From an uncultured Eubacteriales bacterium (GTDB lineage: Bacteria > Bacillota > Clostridia > Oscillospirales > Butyricicoccaceae): a stretch of DNA of 54,048 nt. Below the pieces are notes generated by a model. The model saw nothing but the letters and a program-made list of their open reading frames with translations, ran no database searches and was not told the origin of the DNA. Of this stretch, positions 7,509 through 13,435 are shown piece by piece (within the stretch, counting starts at the first letter, position 1; each line of letters opens with the position of its first letter). The position numbers and the translations under genes were made by a program. The stretch is from assembly GCA_910579575.1 (NCBI GenBank), contig CAJTUM010000013.1:1-54048 (forward strand). Direction: 5' to 3'.

Positions 7509-7739
7509 TTATTTATAAACCTGCCCGCGATTATCAATTTTGAATACTGCAATAATATGCCCATCATGAGTGAATAACACACGAAAATCGCCAACGCGCA
7601 GGCGAAAATAAGGTTGGCCGGTTAGTTTTTTCACATCGCCAGCAGGTAGTTTTAATAGGGCGTTCTTGATACGATTGCGAACTGCTTTCTCTTGTTTTTC
7701 TAAAAATTTGATTGCTTGTTTGGAATATCGAATTTCCAC
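7509..7739 (-). CDS. RelE/ParE superfamily toxin
   Basis: A 76-aa basic protein: MEIRYSKQAIKFLEKQEKAVRNRIKNALLKLP, then PYFRLRVGDFRVLFT and a C-terminal IIAVFKIDNRGQVYK. The RLRVGDFRV..FT strand and the closing IDNRGQVY are typical of RelE-type mRNA interferases, where the basic residues cleave mRNA at the ribosome. The start appears to be GTG 7739 with GGAGAG upstream. Together with the next gene it forms a plausible prophage-stabilising type II system. Confidence 0.8.
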   Translation of the reverse strand: MEIRYSKQAIKFLEKQEKAVRNRIKNALLKLPAGDVKKLTGQPYFRLRVGDFRVLFTHDGHIIAVFKIDNRGQVYK

Positions 7740-7810
7740 GGGTGAGGATTCTCTCCTTTCTAATGCCTAATTTTAGTCCACAGCTATGATGAGGCGACAG
7801 CGCTTTTGAT

Positions 7811-8584
7811 TTAAAAATAAAGCTGAGATTCTACATTGCCATAAACATGCCAGCATAGGGCTTTGCGCATGAAATCTTCGGTGACGCCAAAATATTCGGC
7901 CAGGGACCAGATTTGGTCATAGCCTTCGGCCACGGCGCGGTCCAACGCTTCGGCTGGGATCGCCAGGCGGATGGCCTGCTTATCCGCGGTGTTTTCATGT
8001 TTTTTTCGGATATCCAAAGAGGAATATTGGTTATAGAAAGCGCCTCGGTCGCAATGGCCTATTTCGTGGAGCAGTTTGCAGAATTCATCTGCTTTGGATT
8101 TTATTTTGGAAGGGTCTATGGCGATATAGCATTTTTGATCGGCGTTTTCCATAACAGATAAAGACTCCAGATTATCTGACGTTAAGTAATAGTGATAAAC
8201 GTCATAGTCCCGATATTCTGCATAACAATAAAGCTGCTCGACATTATTGATCTCTACGGTTTTCCCGAGCGAATTTTGCAAATGTTTTGACTGCATCCAG
8301 AACATCGTCATCAATCTCCCGTGTTCCCCAGAGGGCGAATTTAATATCATCGTCATTGATTGGGCGCTCATCCTGCTGGATGGGCGCTTTTTTTCGTTTG
8401 AAGGCCGGAGTATTTCATCAACAGAACATTCAAAATATTCTCCCAATTTCAAAAGGGTTTCAAGGTCGGGTTCTCGTTTCCCATTTTCATAATGACTATA
8501 TGCTTGGCGAGAAACTCCCAAATAGTCTGCGACTTCTTGCTGTGATTTTTTTGATTTGTTTCGCAAATCTTTCAAGTTATTCAT
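7811..8584 (-). CDS. XRE helix-turn-helix / ImmA-IrrE metallopeptidase fusion (frame-0 product)
   Basis: Read straight through, this is a 257-aa protein. Residues 1-62 form an XRE DNA-binding domain (SQQEVADYLGVSRQAYSHYENGKREPDLETLLKLGEYF). The middle ~50 residues (from KKRPSSRMSAQ) look like out-of-frame filler. An ImmA/IrrE-type zinc peptidase follows (LLHEIGHCDRGAF with HEIGH, then HENTADKQA). ImmA proteins cleave phage or ICE repressors, as in ICEBs1. ATG 8584 has a GGAGGCG site. The frame meets an A7 slippery site at 8388-8394; the -1 frame there gives a far more natural repressor end (see the 8244-8584 entry). The ImmA part may therefore also be made from an internal start such as the ATG near 8292. 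Either an overlapping gene pair or a true fusion. Confidence 0.7.
   Translation of the reverse strand: MNNLKDLRNKSKKSQQEVADYLGVSRQAYSHYENGKREPDLETLLKLGEYFECSVDEILRPSNEKKRPSSRMSAQSMTMILNSPSGEHGRLMTMFWMQSKHLQNSLGKTVEINNVEQLYCYAEYRDYDVYHYYLTSDNLESLSVMENADQKCYIAIDPSKIKSKADEFCKLLHEIGHCDRGAFYNQYSSLDIRKKHENTADKQAIRLAIPAEALDRAVAEGYDQIWSLAEYFGVTEDFMRKALCWHVYGNVESQLYF
8244..8584 (-). CDS. XRE-family repressor by -1 frameshift (113 aa)
   Basis: Codons 1-66 are shared with the fusion ORF. A -1 shift on A-AAA-AAG (8393-8387) continues into 47 codons ending at TAA 8246-8244. This tail contains IQQDERPINDDDIKFALWG and later VLDAVKTFAKFAREN, the typical acidic C-terminus of short XRE phage repressors, and the product ends where the ImmA homology begins. 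The two frames would thus encode repressor and metallopeptidase as overlapping genes. Whether expression uses ribosomal slippage, transcript slippage or a one-base length change in the A7 tract (biological or assembly error) cannot be told from the sequence alone. Confidence 0.7.
8364..8394 (-). promoter_or_regulatory. A7 slippery site plus stem-loop (candidate -1 frameshift signal)
   Basis: The minus strand reads the heptamer A AAA AAG in the zero frame of the XRE ORF, the same type of site as in dnaX. It is followed at once by a hairpin (10-bp stem with one C-A mismatch, loop AGCA, 8387-8364). The upper half of the stem begins 5 nt after the heptamer, the distance expected of a stimulatory structure. 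Confidence 0.55.
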
Positions 8585-8608
8585 AGCACTTCGCCTCCAT
8601 GCAGCCAT

Positions 8609-8862
8609 TATAAGACAAATGTTGCAAAGGGTGGTTTTGAGAAAAACCGCCTAATACAACAAAGCGGCGGTTCGTTTGTGGTGATCGATACGGCGCAGGG
8701 AGGTGAAAGAGGCGGTACACTGGCAGGATAAGCCCAGACAGCGTACCGCTATTTGTTTCCCTGCTGGTACAAGCAAACGCCGGAGGCGGCTTCATCCGGG
8801 GGCTTGGGGGCTGCGGCCACCAACAAGCACGCGCCGGGTATATACCGGCGCATTGCTTGCCA
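8609..8862. other. Gene-free stretch between XRE/ImmA and hicB
   Basis: About 250 bp. A + strand ORF starting with GTG at 8703 spans it, but its Shine-Dalgarno overlaps the start and its product (rich in Arg, Pro and Gly) has no recognisable family, so I do not call it. A 7-bp GC stem around 8836-8856 (GCGCCGG...CCGGCGC) lies just after the hicB stop with no T-run. Regulatory DNA for the XRE gene is expected here but I cannot mark it. Confidence 0.4.
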
Positions 8863-9273
8863 TTACATTCTGTTTGCCTGAATCTTTGTCATGAGGGCTT
8901 CCTGCAAAACCTGGGAGAAGTTGATATTGCGTTCCAGCGCCGCAGCATTGAGCCATGCGGGTAATGTTACAGTGCGATTAACAGACCGGTTAACCTTCGC
9001 CATACGGATAGAGGGCATATATACATCGACCAGCACAGCCCGTTCGTTCTTGGCGGTTGTTATATCAGACAGCGGCGTAGGCGCGGGGATTTCCTCGTTA
9101 TCCTCTTCCATACCGTAGAGGGCACAGCCCAGCAGTTCTCTTGCAGATAACAGCGCGTCATTGTCATCTGCGCCGCTGGTAGCAATATCCAGGTCAGGAA
9201 AGACAACTGCAATTTCCTGACCAGCTTCATAGGTGAATACAGCAGGATAAACATAGCGTTCGGTTTTCTTCAT
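8863..9273 (-). CDS. hicB: HicB family antitoxin
   Basis: About 136 aa. The N-terminal degenerate RNase-H-like HicB domain begins YVYPAVFTYEAGQEIAVVFPDLDIATSGADDNDALLSARELLGCALY. The C-terminus carries a small DNA-binding element: RSVNRTVTLPAWLNAAALERNINFSQVLQEAL, a ribbon-helix-helix type. HicB binds HicA and represses the operon. ATG 9273 has AGGAGG at good spacing. It follows hicA in the canonical order. Confidence 0.92.
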   Translation of the reverse strand: MKKTERYVYPAVFTYEAGQEIAVVFPDLDIATSGADDNDALLSARELLGCALYGMEEDNEEIPAPTPLSDITTAKNERAVLVDVYMPSIRMAKVNRSVNRTVTLPAWLNAAALERNINFSQVLQEALMTKIQANRM

Positions 9274-9315
9274 AAACAAAGCCTCCTGTTGAAATTAGGG
9301 GGAGGGAGCCGGGGC

Positions 9316-9513
9316 TTACCTGAATTTAAGCCCCGACTGCCGTTCGATACTGTCAAGTGTTTTGCGGGGGATGTCCTTGTCTGGATGTTTTACCGTTGTC
9401 CGCCCTTTTTTGATCGGGTGCTTGAACTGGTGATGACTCCCGGTCACGTCCACTTCATACCATCCATCCGCTTTCAGTATCGCTATAACTTCCCTTGATG
9501 AATAGCTTTTCAT
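9316..9513 (-). CDS. hicA: HicA family mRNA interferase toxin
   Basis: 65 aa: MKSYSSREVIAILKADGWYEVDVTGSHHQF followed by KHPIKKGRTTVKHPDKDIPRKTLDSIERQ. It has the dsRBD-like HicA fold with the catalytic histidine in GSHHQFKHP. The start at ATG 9513 is preceded by GGGAGGG. It cleaves mRNA when not bound by HicB. Expressed from the promoter/operator at 9533-9591. Confidence 0.93.
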   Translation of the reverse strand: MKSYSSREVIAILKADGWYEVDVTGSHHQFKHPIKKGRTTVKHPDKDIPRKTLDSIERQSGLKFR

Positions 9514-9532
9514 GTACTTCCCTCCCGGCAAT

Positions 9533-9591
9533 ATTATAATAACACATATAAAAGTATTTGTCAACAGGAAAACAAATATTTTTATATGTGT
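9533..9591 (-). promoter_or_regulatory. hicAB promoter with 20-bp inverted-repeat operator
   Basis: Arms 9542-9561 and 9572-9591 (ACACATATAAAAGTATTTGT and its near-complement) match at 19 of 20 positions around a 10-nt spacer. TTGACA on the minus strand (9564-9559) overlaps the left arm, and TATAAT lies at 9538-9533. HicB binding here would cover the -35, as expected for autoregulation. The 20-nt spacing is long, so the exact -10 is uncertain. Confidence 0.75.
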
Positions 9592-9611
9592 CAAAAGAGG
9601 AAACCAGGGGA

Positions 9612-9971
9612 TCACTCCCCCGGTTTGTTGTCAGCAGAGAATGCCTTTTCTATATCATCCAGAGAGTTGATGAAGGCAAGCACGGCTTTAATCTCACTTT
9701 CTGGCATTTTCTCCAACTGTAAAATGATCTGTCTATGAACATCAGATAAATTTTCTTGATTGGAGCATTCAACGTTTTCAGATGCCCAATAGTCAAGAGA
9801 AGTCCCAAAATACTCCGCCAATTTTCGCAAGGTAGTTAGCTTTAACCCTTCATAACCCTTCTTATACCAACCATCAATGGTGGTATATGGAATATTGCAC
9901 GCTTTAGACAAAGTGCTTTTATTTAGATGGTTTTTCTCCATTAAATAGTTTAGTTTCTCCAGAAAATCCAT
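9612..9971 (-). CDS. CI-like XRE phage repressor
   Basis: 119 aa. An N-terminal helix-turn-helix (NKSTLSKACNIPYTTIDGWYKKGYEGLKLTTLRKLAEYFGTSLDYW, about residues 17-63) is followed by a ~50-residue acidic helical tail (QIILQLEKMPESEIKAVLAFINSL). It has no peptidase domain, so inactivation probably involves a partner such as the neighbouring ImmA protein. It is divergently transcribed from the Cro-like gene across a 156-bp promoter region. ATG 9971 has GGAGGTG upstream. Most likely the master lysogeny repressor, but two other XRE proteins in the prophage compete for that role. Confidence 0.85.
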   Translation of the reverse strand: MDFLEKLNYLMEKNHLNKSTLSKACNIPYTTIDGWYKKGYEGLKLTTLRKLAEYFGTSLDYWASENVECSNQENLSDVHRQIILQLEKMPESEIKAVLAFINSLDDIEKAFSADNKPGE

Positions 9972-9995
9972 TGTGTTATCACCTCCAATGAGGCG

Positions 9996-10085
9996 ATTCT
10001 ATCACGAAAGAAGGTGAAATGCAAGAATAAAATTACCCCGGAGCGTAAAATAATACTTGACATATTACGATAGAGGGTATATATT
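9996..10085. promoter_or_regulatory. Genetic switch: divergent repressor and early promoters
   Basis: Leftward promoter: TTGCAT (10024-10019) and TAGAAT (10001-9996), 17-nt spacing, for the repressor. Rightward promoter: TTGACA (10057-10062) and TATATT (10080-10085), 17-nt spacing, for the cro-like gene. The leader between this and the cro start holds TACCCACAGGGGTA (TACCC/GGGTA half-sites) and a related AATTACCCC occurs near 10030; these are candidate operator half-sites. Confidence 0.75.
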
Positions 10086-10127
10086 GAAATCGAAAATTAC
10101 CCACAGGGGTAGAAAGGGGGCGAGGAT

Positions 10128-10355
10128 ATGTTTCATAATTTGCGAATGGCGTTACGGCAAAAGGGGATCTCTGTAAAACAATATGCAGAGGTTTTAGGCA
10201 TTGGAGAAAAGACCGTGCAAAACAAGCTGACTGGAAAAACCGACTTTACATATCCGGAGTTTAGAAAGACCTGCACGTTGCTTTTTGAATATAATGCGGA
10301 CTACCTATTTGCCGAACAAGTAGCAGAAGCAAAGCAGACGGCCCGGGCCGAGTGA
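10128..10355 (+). CDS. Cro-like XRE family regulator
   Basis: 75 aa, a single helix-turn-helix domain: LRMALRQKGISVKQYAEVLGIGEKTVQNKLTGKTDFTYPEFRKTCTLLF. First gene of the rightward early operon and divergent from the repressor, so the Cro position. ATG 10128 follows AAAGGGGGCGAGG. Confidence 0.82.
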   Translation: MFHNLRMALRQKGISVKQYAEVLGIGEKTVQNKLTGKTDFTYPEFRKTCTLLFEYNADYLFAEQVAEAKQTARAE

Positions 10356-10479
10356 ACGCCATCCGGCCCGCATATGGCCGCAGCCAGCCGGAAAGGGGCG
10401 GTGTCTGAAAATCACCCTTTACAACATCTGTAGTAGGCTAAGGAAGGAGACAAGGGGTATAAGGAAAGGAGGTTTCAAA

Positions 10480-10665
10480 ATAAAGACAAGCGAGATAAAG
10501 GCTTATACTTCAGAGCAGCTGGCCAATGCTGAAAAATTGTTTGACACTATCTCCGCTCTTTCCAAAGAGGAACAGCGAACAGTGGCCATGATTGCCAACG
10601 CCTTTATGGAGGGTATGCAAGCCCAAAAGCGGCTCGACACCACAAGATGGCCCGAAGGGAGGTGA
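10480..10665 (+). CDS. Small phage protein with apparent ATA start codon
   Basis: A 61-aa frame, xKTSEIKAYTSEQLANAEKLF... ending EGMQAQKRLDTTRWPEGR. A strong AAAGGAGG lies exactly 7 nt before an ATA codon at 10480, and no ATG, GTG or TTG occurs in the frame until well inside the protein. It resembles small early proteins of Clostridia phages (KAYT.EQL..A...F...EE...VA.IANAF..GM.AQ), so the N-terminus is likely genuine. Either AUA is used as a weak start or an ancestral ATG has mutated. The stop overlaps the next gene's upstream start candidate. Function unknown. Confidence 0.6.
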   Translation: MKTSEIKAYTSEQLANAEKLFDTISALSKEEQRTVAMIANAFMEGMQAQKRLDTTRWPEGR

Positions 10666-10673
10666 GGAATGAA

Positions 10674-10958
10674 GTGCGAAAATTCTACTCATTGAAAAAA
10701 TATGAGGGCATTGCGCCAGATTTTTTTCTACCAATGTTCAATGATAAAGAGGAGGATCTGCCGTTGGTGCCAGATGCAATGATGAAACAGATTGGCCCCT
10801 ATCTGGAAGCAATATTGAATGCTGTAGATGGTCTTAAAGTTTCCACAGTCTTATCGCTGTTAAAAGTGGCGGAAAAAGCAGTGATGCAATGTCCGGTGAA
10901 TACAAAAGAAGAGGCGGCTCATATAGAGCCGCCTGCGGATGAGGAATCAGAACATTGA
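10674..10958 (+). CDS. Small early phage protein, unknown function
   Basis: About 94 aa (MRKFYSLKKYEGIAPDFF...), helical, with an acidic Glu-rich C-terminus. GTG 10674 has GGGAGGT 10 nt upstream; the alternative ATG 10647 would overlap the previous gene. Its last 12 bp overlap, tail to tail, the minus-strand gene at 10947-11135. No motif recognised. Confidence 0.6.
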   Translation: MRKFYSLKKYEGIAPDFFLPMFNDKEEDLPLVPDAMMKQIGPYLEAILNAVDGLKVSTVLSLLKVAEKAVMQCPVNTKEEAAHIEPPADEESEH

Positions 10959-11135
10959 TTTGCCTCGATCCATTCTCCCAATGATTGTTTCACAAATTTT
11001 CTTTTGCATCATCTGGGAAAGCTTCTCTTGCGTAGCCTTGAATGTCTCTGCACATTGTTCTAATGAAGCCCCTTTGGCGAGAGCGCCTTCATTTTTCAGC
11101 AGATACAGCAAGACGATAGCATCAGATTGATCCAC
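10947..11135 (-). CDS. Minus-strand small protein, unknown
   Basis: About 62 aa from GTG 11135 (MDQSDAIVLLYLLKNEGALAKGASLEQCAETFKATQEKLSQ...). It looks like a short winged or three-helix protein, with no assigned family. AAAGGAGG lies 8 nt upstream. It points against the early operon and shares its leader sequence with the minus-strand gene at 11378-11545, so the two are probably co-regulated units. Confidence 0.55.
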   Translation of the reverse strand: MDQSDAIVLLYLLKNEGALAKGASLEQCAETFKATQEKLSQMMQKKICETIIGRMDRGKSMF

Positions 11136-11138
11136 CCT

Positions 11139-11186
11139 TTTCACCTCCTTTCTCCGCCAAAATTTTACCATAGGTCGGGGAAGGGG
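11139..11186 (-). promoter_or_regulatory. Repeated promoter/RBS cassette, copy 1
   Basis: On the minus strand the stretch from ACCTATGGTAAAATTTTGGCGG to the AAAGGAGGTGAAAA site is almost the same as that at 11550-11598 (CCTATGATAAAATTTTGGCAG...). TATGGTAAAAT resembles an extended -10. Two nearly identical leaders in front of two different small minus-strand genes suggest a shared regulator or a duplicated expression cassette. Confidence 0.5.
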
Positions 11187-11217
11187 ACAAAGGGATGGAG
11201 GAAAGGAGGTACGGTTG

Positions 11218-11412
11218 ATGTTGAAAAAATCCTATCGCACAGAGCCTTGGCCGGAGGAAGTTTTGACCTTGGCGCAAAAAATCACCGAGCTGCTGATAGA
11301 AAGCTCAGCAACTTTTCAGCAGGCTTCCAATGCGCTGGAGGCTGTTCAGGATATCCTGCTGGAGCAGACCAGGCCGGTTAGGGTTCTGACCGGCTCAGAC
11401 GAGCAAAAATAG
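11218..11412 (+). CDS. Small early phage protein, unknown
   Basis: 64 aa from ATG 11218, with GAAAGGAGGT 7 nt upstream: LKKSYRTEPWPEEVLTLAQKITELLIESSATFQQASNALEAVQDILLEQ. It is mostly helical and may form a coiled coil. Its last 35 bp overlap the 3' end of a minus-strand gene (11378-11545). No family recognised. Confidence 0.6.
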   Translation: MLKKSYRTEPWPEEVLTLAQKITELLIESSATFQQASNALEAVQDILLEQTRPVRVLTGSDEQK

Positions 11413-11545
11413 CTTGCTTTAGTAGTTCTAGCTGTTCGGTCAATTCTTCTTGCTGCTCTGCTGTCAACAGAGCAACAACATCAGCTATATTGGCCTGATA
11501 AACACGAAAATAATGATTCAAATCGTTCTGCAAAAAGTGATCCAT
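11378..11545 (-). CDS. Minus-strand 55-aa helical protein, unknown
   Basis: MDHFLQNDLNHYFRVYQANI..., with a C-terminal LLTAEQQEELTEQLELLKQAIF helix. ATG 11545 follows AAAGGAGGTGAAAG at good spacing. It is convergent with and overlaps the + strand gene at 11218-11412 by 35 bp. No family recognised; gene status rests on the strong ribosome binding site and the duplicated leader. Confidence 0.5.
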   Translation of the reverse strand: MDHFLQNDLNHYFRVYQANIADVVALLTAEQQEELTEQLELLKQAIFARLSRSEP

Positions 11546-11549
11546 CGTC

Positions 11550-11598
11550 TTTCACCTCCTTTCTCTGCCAAAATTTTATCATAGGCCGGGGAGGGAGG
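11550..11598 (-). promoter_or_regulatory. Repeated promoter/RBS cassette, copy 2
   Basis: Second copy of the leader at 11139-11186, here in front of the 55-aa minus-strand gene. The shared part runs from the CGGCCTATGATAAAATTTT region to AAAGGAGGTG. Confidence 0.5.
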
Positions 11599-11639
11599 CA
11601 AGGAATAAAAAAGCCCCGGCCAAGAGGCCAGGGCGGAGA

Positions 11640-11954
11640 TTAAACAGTGAGCCGTTTTTGAATTTCAAGGATATCAATCATCTCTAAAGAGCTGATTCGT
11701 TTTTTGAGATTTTCTGGATTAAGTTTAAGCCGCTTAGAAATGCGCGCTGTTGTGGGCTTATGCAGCCCAGCAGCCTTCCATTCTTGCAGCTGGTATTCTC
11801 CTGGTCGCGGGGATTGGCTGGTCATTTTGATACAGTCAATGGTAACTATAGAATCGCCAAGGATAATAACGGGCCGAAGTTTGGATTTGGGTAAATCCTC
11901 AAACCAGACTTCAGCGATATAAATATCCCATTGCTTTATAGATATGTTTCCCAT
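11640..11954 (-). CDS. PemK/MazF-like toxin partner of a Panacea-domain antitoxin
   Basis: 104 aa: KQWDIYIAEVWFEDLPKSKLRPVIILGDS then KMTSQSPRPGEYQLQEWKAAGL and KPTTARISKRLKL. The WDIY...RPVII strand-turn and the C-terminal EW..AGL.KPTTAR pattern fit a divergent PemK/MazF-fold RNase. Its start lies inside the last 19 bp of the upstream Panacea gene, so they are translationally coupled. The C-terminal half is unusual for MazF, so a non-RNase toxin with a similar N-terminus is possible. Confidence 0.75.
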   Translation of the reverse strand: MGNISIKQWDIYIAEVWFEDLPKSKLRPVIILGDSIVTIDCIKMTSQSPRPGEYQLQEWKAAGLHKPTTARISKRLKLNPENLKKRISSLEMIDILEIQKRLTV

Positions 11955-12472
11955 TCGTCATCCTCATCTGGAGAATACCAGTCCGCAGGCAGCTTTTCGA
12001 CTTGCGGGATCTTTATTTGCTTGTGAAAGAAGGAAACAGGATTTTTTGTGAAGAACTCCTTCAAATCTTCTGGTTCCAGACAAGGAAGGTCTTTTTCTTG
12101 GGCGATAGCCCACGGAGAGCCGGGAAGATGCGTGAGCGAAACGAGTTTGGAGCCCGTATATTGCCCAAACTCCCGCATAACATCCAGCAGGATTTCCAGC
12201 TCGGTATCGGTAAAACGGTTTCGCTCCACTGGTTCGCTGAATTCAATGGGGTGTTTGCCACAAACCTTATATTTATGGTAAATCGCTGGGACGACAGGGC
12301 CATAAGGCCATGCTTCGATGGAATCATTGAAGAGAGTGTTTCCCGTTCTGGCCAAAGAAGCGCCTTGCGCATAATAAAGCAGCTTATTCAATTTGAGATT
12401 GGTCATCTGATCGTCTGCGCTAAGGTTGGCCATTTGCACGAAAAAAGCGGCTACATCGAATACATCAGCCAT
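11936..12472 (-). CDS. Panacea (SocA/DUF4065) domain antitoxin-like protein
   Basis: 178 aa from ATG 12472, which has GGAGGTG upstream. Family marks are the N-terminal LKLNKLLYYAQGASLARTGNTLFNDSIEAWPYGPVVPAIYHKYK and a later SLTHLPGSPWAIAQ. Panacea-domain proteins neutralise a wide range of unrelated toxin folds and are encoded directly before their toxin, as here with the PemK-like gene. The pair sits on the minus strand inside the + strand early operon, consistent with an accessory stability or anti-phage module. Confidence 0.88.
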   Translation of the reverse strand: MADVFDVAAFFVQMANLSADDQMTNLKLNKLLYYAQGASLARTGNTLFNDSIEAWPYGPVVPAIYHKYKVCGKHPIEFSEPVERNRFTDTELEILLDVMREFGQYTGSKLVSLTHLPGSPWAIAQEKDLPCLEPEDLKEFFTKNPVSFFHKQIKIPQVEKLPADWYSPDEDDEWETYL

Positions 12473-12545
12473 AAGCTGCACCTCCAATTATTCTTGTTAT
12501 ATCGCCAGGGGTTGCTTAGATCAATCTTGAAAGGATGTGAATGGG

Positions 12546-12719
12546 GTGAAAAACAATATTGTAACAACCCAGGTTCGGTTACCGGCTGGGATACATGAAT
12601 TCATCCAGCAAGAAGCGGCCCGAGTGGGAATTGCGCAAAATGCATTTCTGGTGATCCTGCTGGAGCAGGGAAAGAAGCTTTGGCAAGCGGATGTTACTCT
12701 TCGCGTGGAAGAGAAATAG
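12546..12719 (+). CDS. Arc-like ribbon-helix-helix protein
   Basis: 57 aa from GTG 12546 (KNNIVTTQVRLPAGIHEFIQQEAARVGIAQNAFLVILLEQGKKLW). The TQVRLP strand followed by two helices is the ribbon-helix-helix DNA-binding fold. GTG 12537 is an alternative but lies too close to the AAAGGA site. Its 3' end overlaps the minus-strand gene at 12694-12867 by 26 bp. Probably a small early transcriptional regulator. Confidence 0.7.
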   Translation: MKNNIVTTQVRLPAGIHEFIQQEAARVGIAQNAFLVILLEQGKKLWQADVTLRVEEK

Positions 12720-12867
12720 GCCCATGTTCTGCTTCATAGGCTTCCACACCTTTTTTCATAAAATATTCAATTTGAGCATTGGTGGAACGGAACTCTTTTT
12801 CTGCGATGATTTTGGTTTTTTCATATAGGACTTCATCATAACGCATCTGGGAAGCGATTTTGGCCAT
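12694..12867 (-). CDS. Ribbon-helix-helix-type small protein (tandem copy 1)
   Basis: 57 aa: MAKIASQMRYDEVLYEKTKI then AEKEFRSTNAQIEYFMKKGVEAYEAEHGP. ATG 12867 has AGGAGG upstream. It is a clear paralogue of the next minus-strand gene: both end NxQIEYFxKKGVEAYEAEHGPISL. The N-terminal strand plus helices fit an Arc-type fold. Convergent overlap with 12546-12719. Confidence 0.7.
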   Translation of the reverse strand: MAKIASQMRYDEVLYEKTKIIAEKEFRSTNAQIEYFMKKGVEAYEAEHGPISLPREE

Positions 12868-12888
12868 GCGTGTTTCCTCCTGTTTGGG

Positions 12889-13077
12889 TTATTCCTCATG
12901 GGAAAGAGAAATAGGGCCATGCTCGGCCTCATAGGCTTCGACGCCTTTTTTTACAAAGTACTCAATTTGGGAATTTGCGTTCCTGTTTTCTAACTGAGCA
13001 ATCAGTTTGGCTTTCTGGTAGATTGTTTCGTTGATTCGGATTTGTGTGGCAATTCTGCCAGGAATGGGTGCTGGCAT
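12889..13077 (-). CDS. Ribbon-helix-helix-type small protein (tandem copy 2)
   Basis: 62 aa: GRIATQIRINETIYQKAKLIAQLENRNANSQIEYFVKKGVEAYEAEHGPISL. The TQIRI strand and the following helices fit the ribbon-helix-helix class. It lies 21 bp upstream of its paralogue and is co-transcribed with it. It is divergent from the + strand gene at 13234, and palindromic DNA lies between them, so it probably represses that region. Confidence 0.72.
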   Translation of the reverse strand: MPAPIPGRIATQIRINETIYQKAKLIAQLENRNANSQIEYFVKKGVEAYEAEHGPISLSHEE

Positions 13078-13134
13078 AAGAAAAACCTCCTTTTAGTTGC
13101 ATTATAGCATCTAAAAGAAACTGTTGAAAAGATG

Positions 13135-13206
13135 CTATTTAGTTACTAATAGGTATTGACAAATTCTTTTGAGTCGATTATTATGTTTCTATTAGATACT
13201 AAATAG
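13135..13206. promoter_or_regulatory. Early promoter flanked by an 18-bp inverted repeat operator
   Basis: TTGACA (13156-13161) and TATTAT (13179-13184), 17-nt spacing, read rightward to the Cys-rich gene at 13234. Flanking arms CTATTTAGTTACTAATAG (13135-13152) and CTATTAGATACTAAATAG (13189-13206) are reverse complements at 16 of 18 positions. A further TAGCATCT/AGATGCTA pair lies just left. The repeat brackets the promoter, so a bound dimer or loop could shut it; the adjacent ribbon-helix-helix proteins are the obvious candidates. Confidence 0.7.
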
Positions 13207-13233
13207 GGAGCTTTGAGGAGGTCAGAAGAATCA

Positions 13234-13428
13234 ATGGCACAGGGGTACAAATACGGCATTGGGCCGGATACAGAGGCTTGCGCGAACTGCGAGCATTTTT
13301 ATCAGCATTATATTTGGACCAGATATGGGTATGAATCCATTGCCGCGGGGCATTGCGTCTATCCGCGGTTAAAGAATAGGAAAGTTTATGATCGCTGCGA
13401 GCATTTTGAACGAGAGAAGGAGGATTGA
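13234..13428 (+). CDS. Small Cys-rich protein (duplicated gene, copy 1)
   Basis: 64 aa from ATG 13234 (GAGGAGG upstream): YKYGIGPDTEACANCEHFYQ, then YESIAAGHCVYPRLKNRKVYDRCEHFERE. Four cysteines as CxxC...C...C plus nearby histidines suggest a zinc-binding fold. A near-identical copy is encoded at 13952-14146. Function unknown; short Cys-rich proteins of this kind are common in Clostridia phage early regions. Confidence 0.75.
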   Translation: MAQGYKYGIGPDTEACANCEHFYQHYIWTRYGYESIAAGHCVYPRLKNRKVYDRCEHFEREKED

Positions 13429-13435
13429 ATGATCC

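Noticed and set aside
8703..8894. 63-aa + strand ORF between XRE/ImmA and hicB
   Set aside because: Its Shine-Dalgarno overlaps its own start, it runs into the hicB 3' end, and the Arg/Pro/Gly-rich product is unrecognised.
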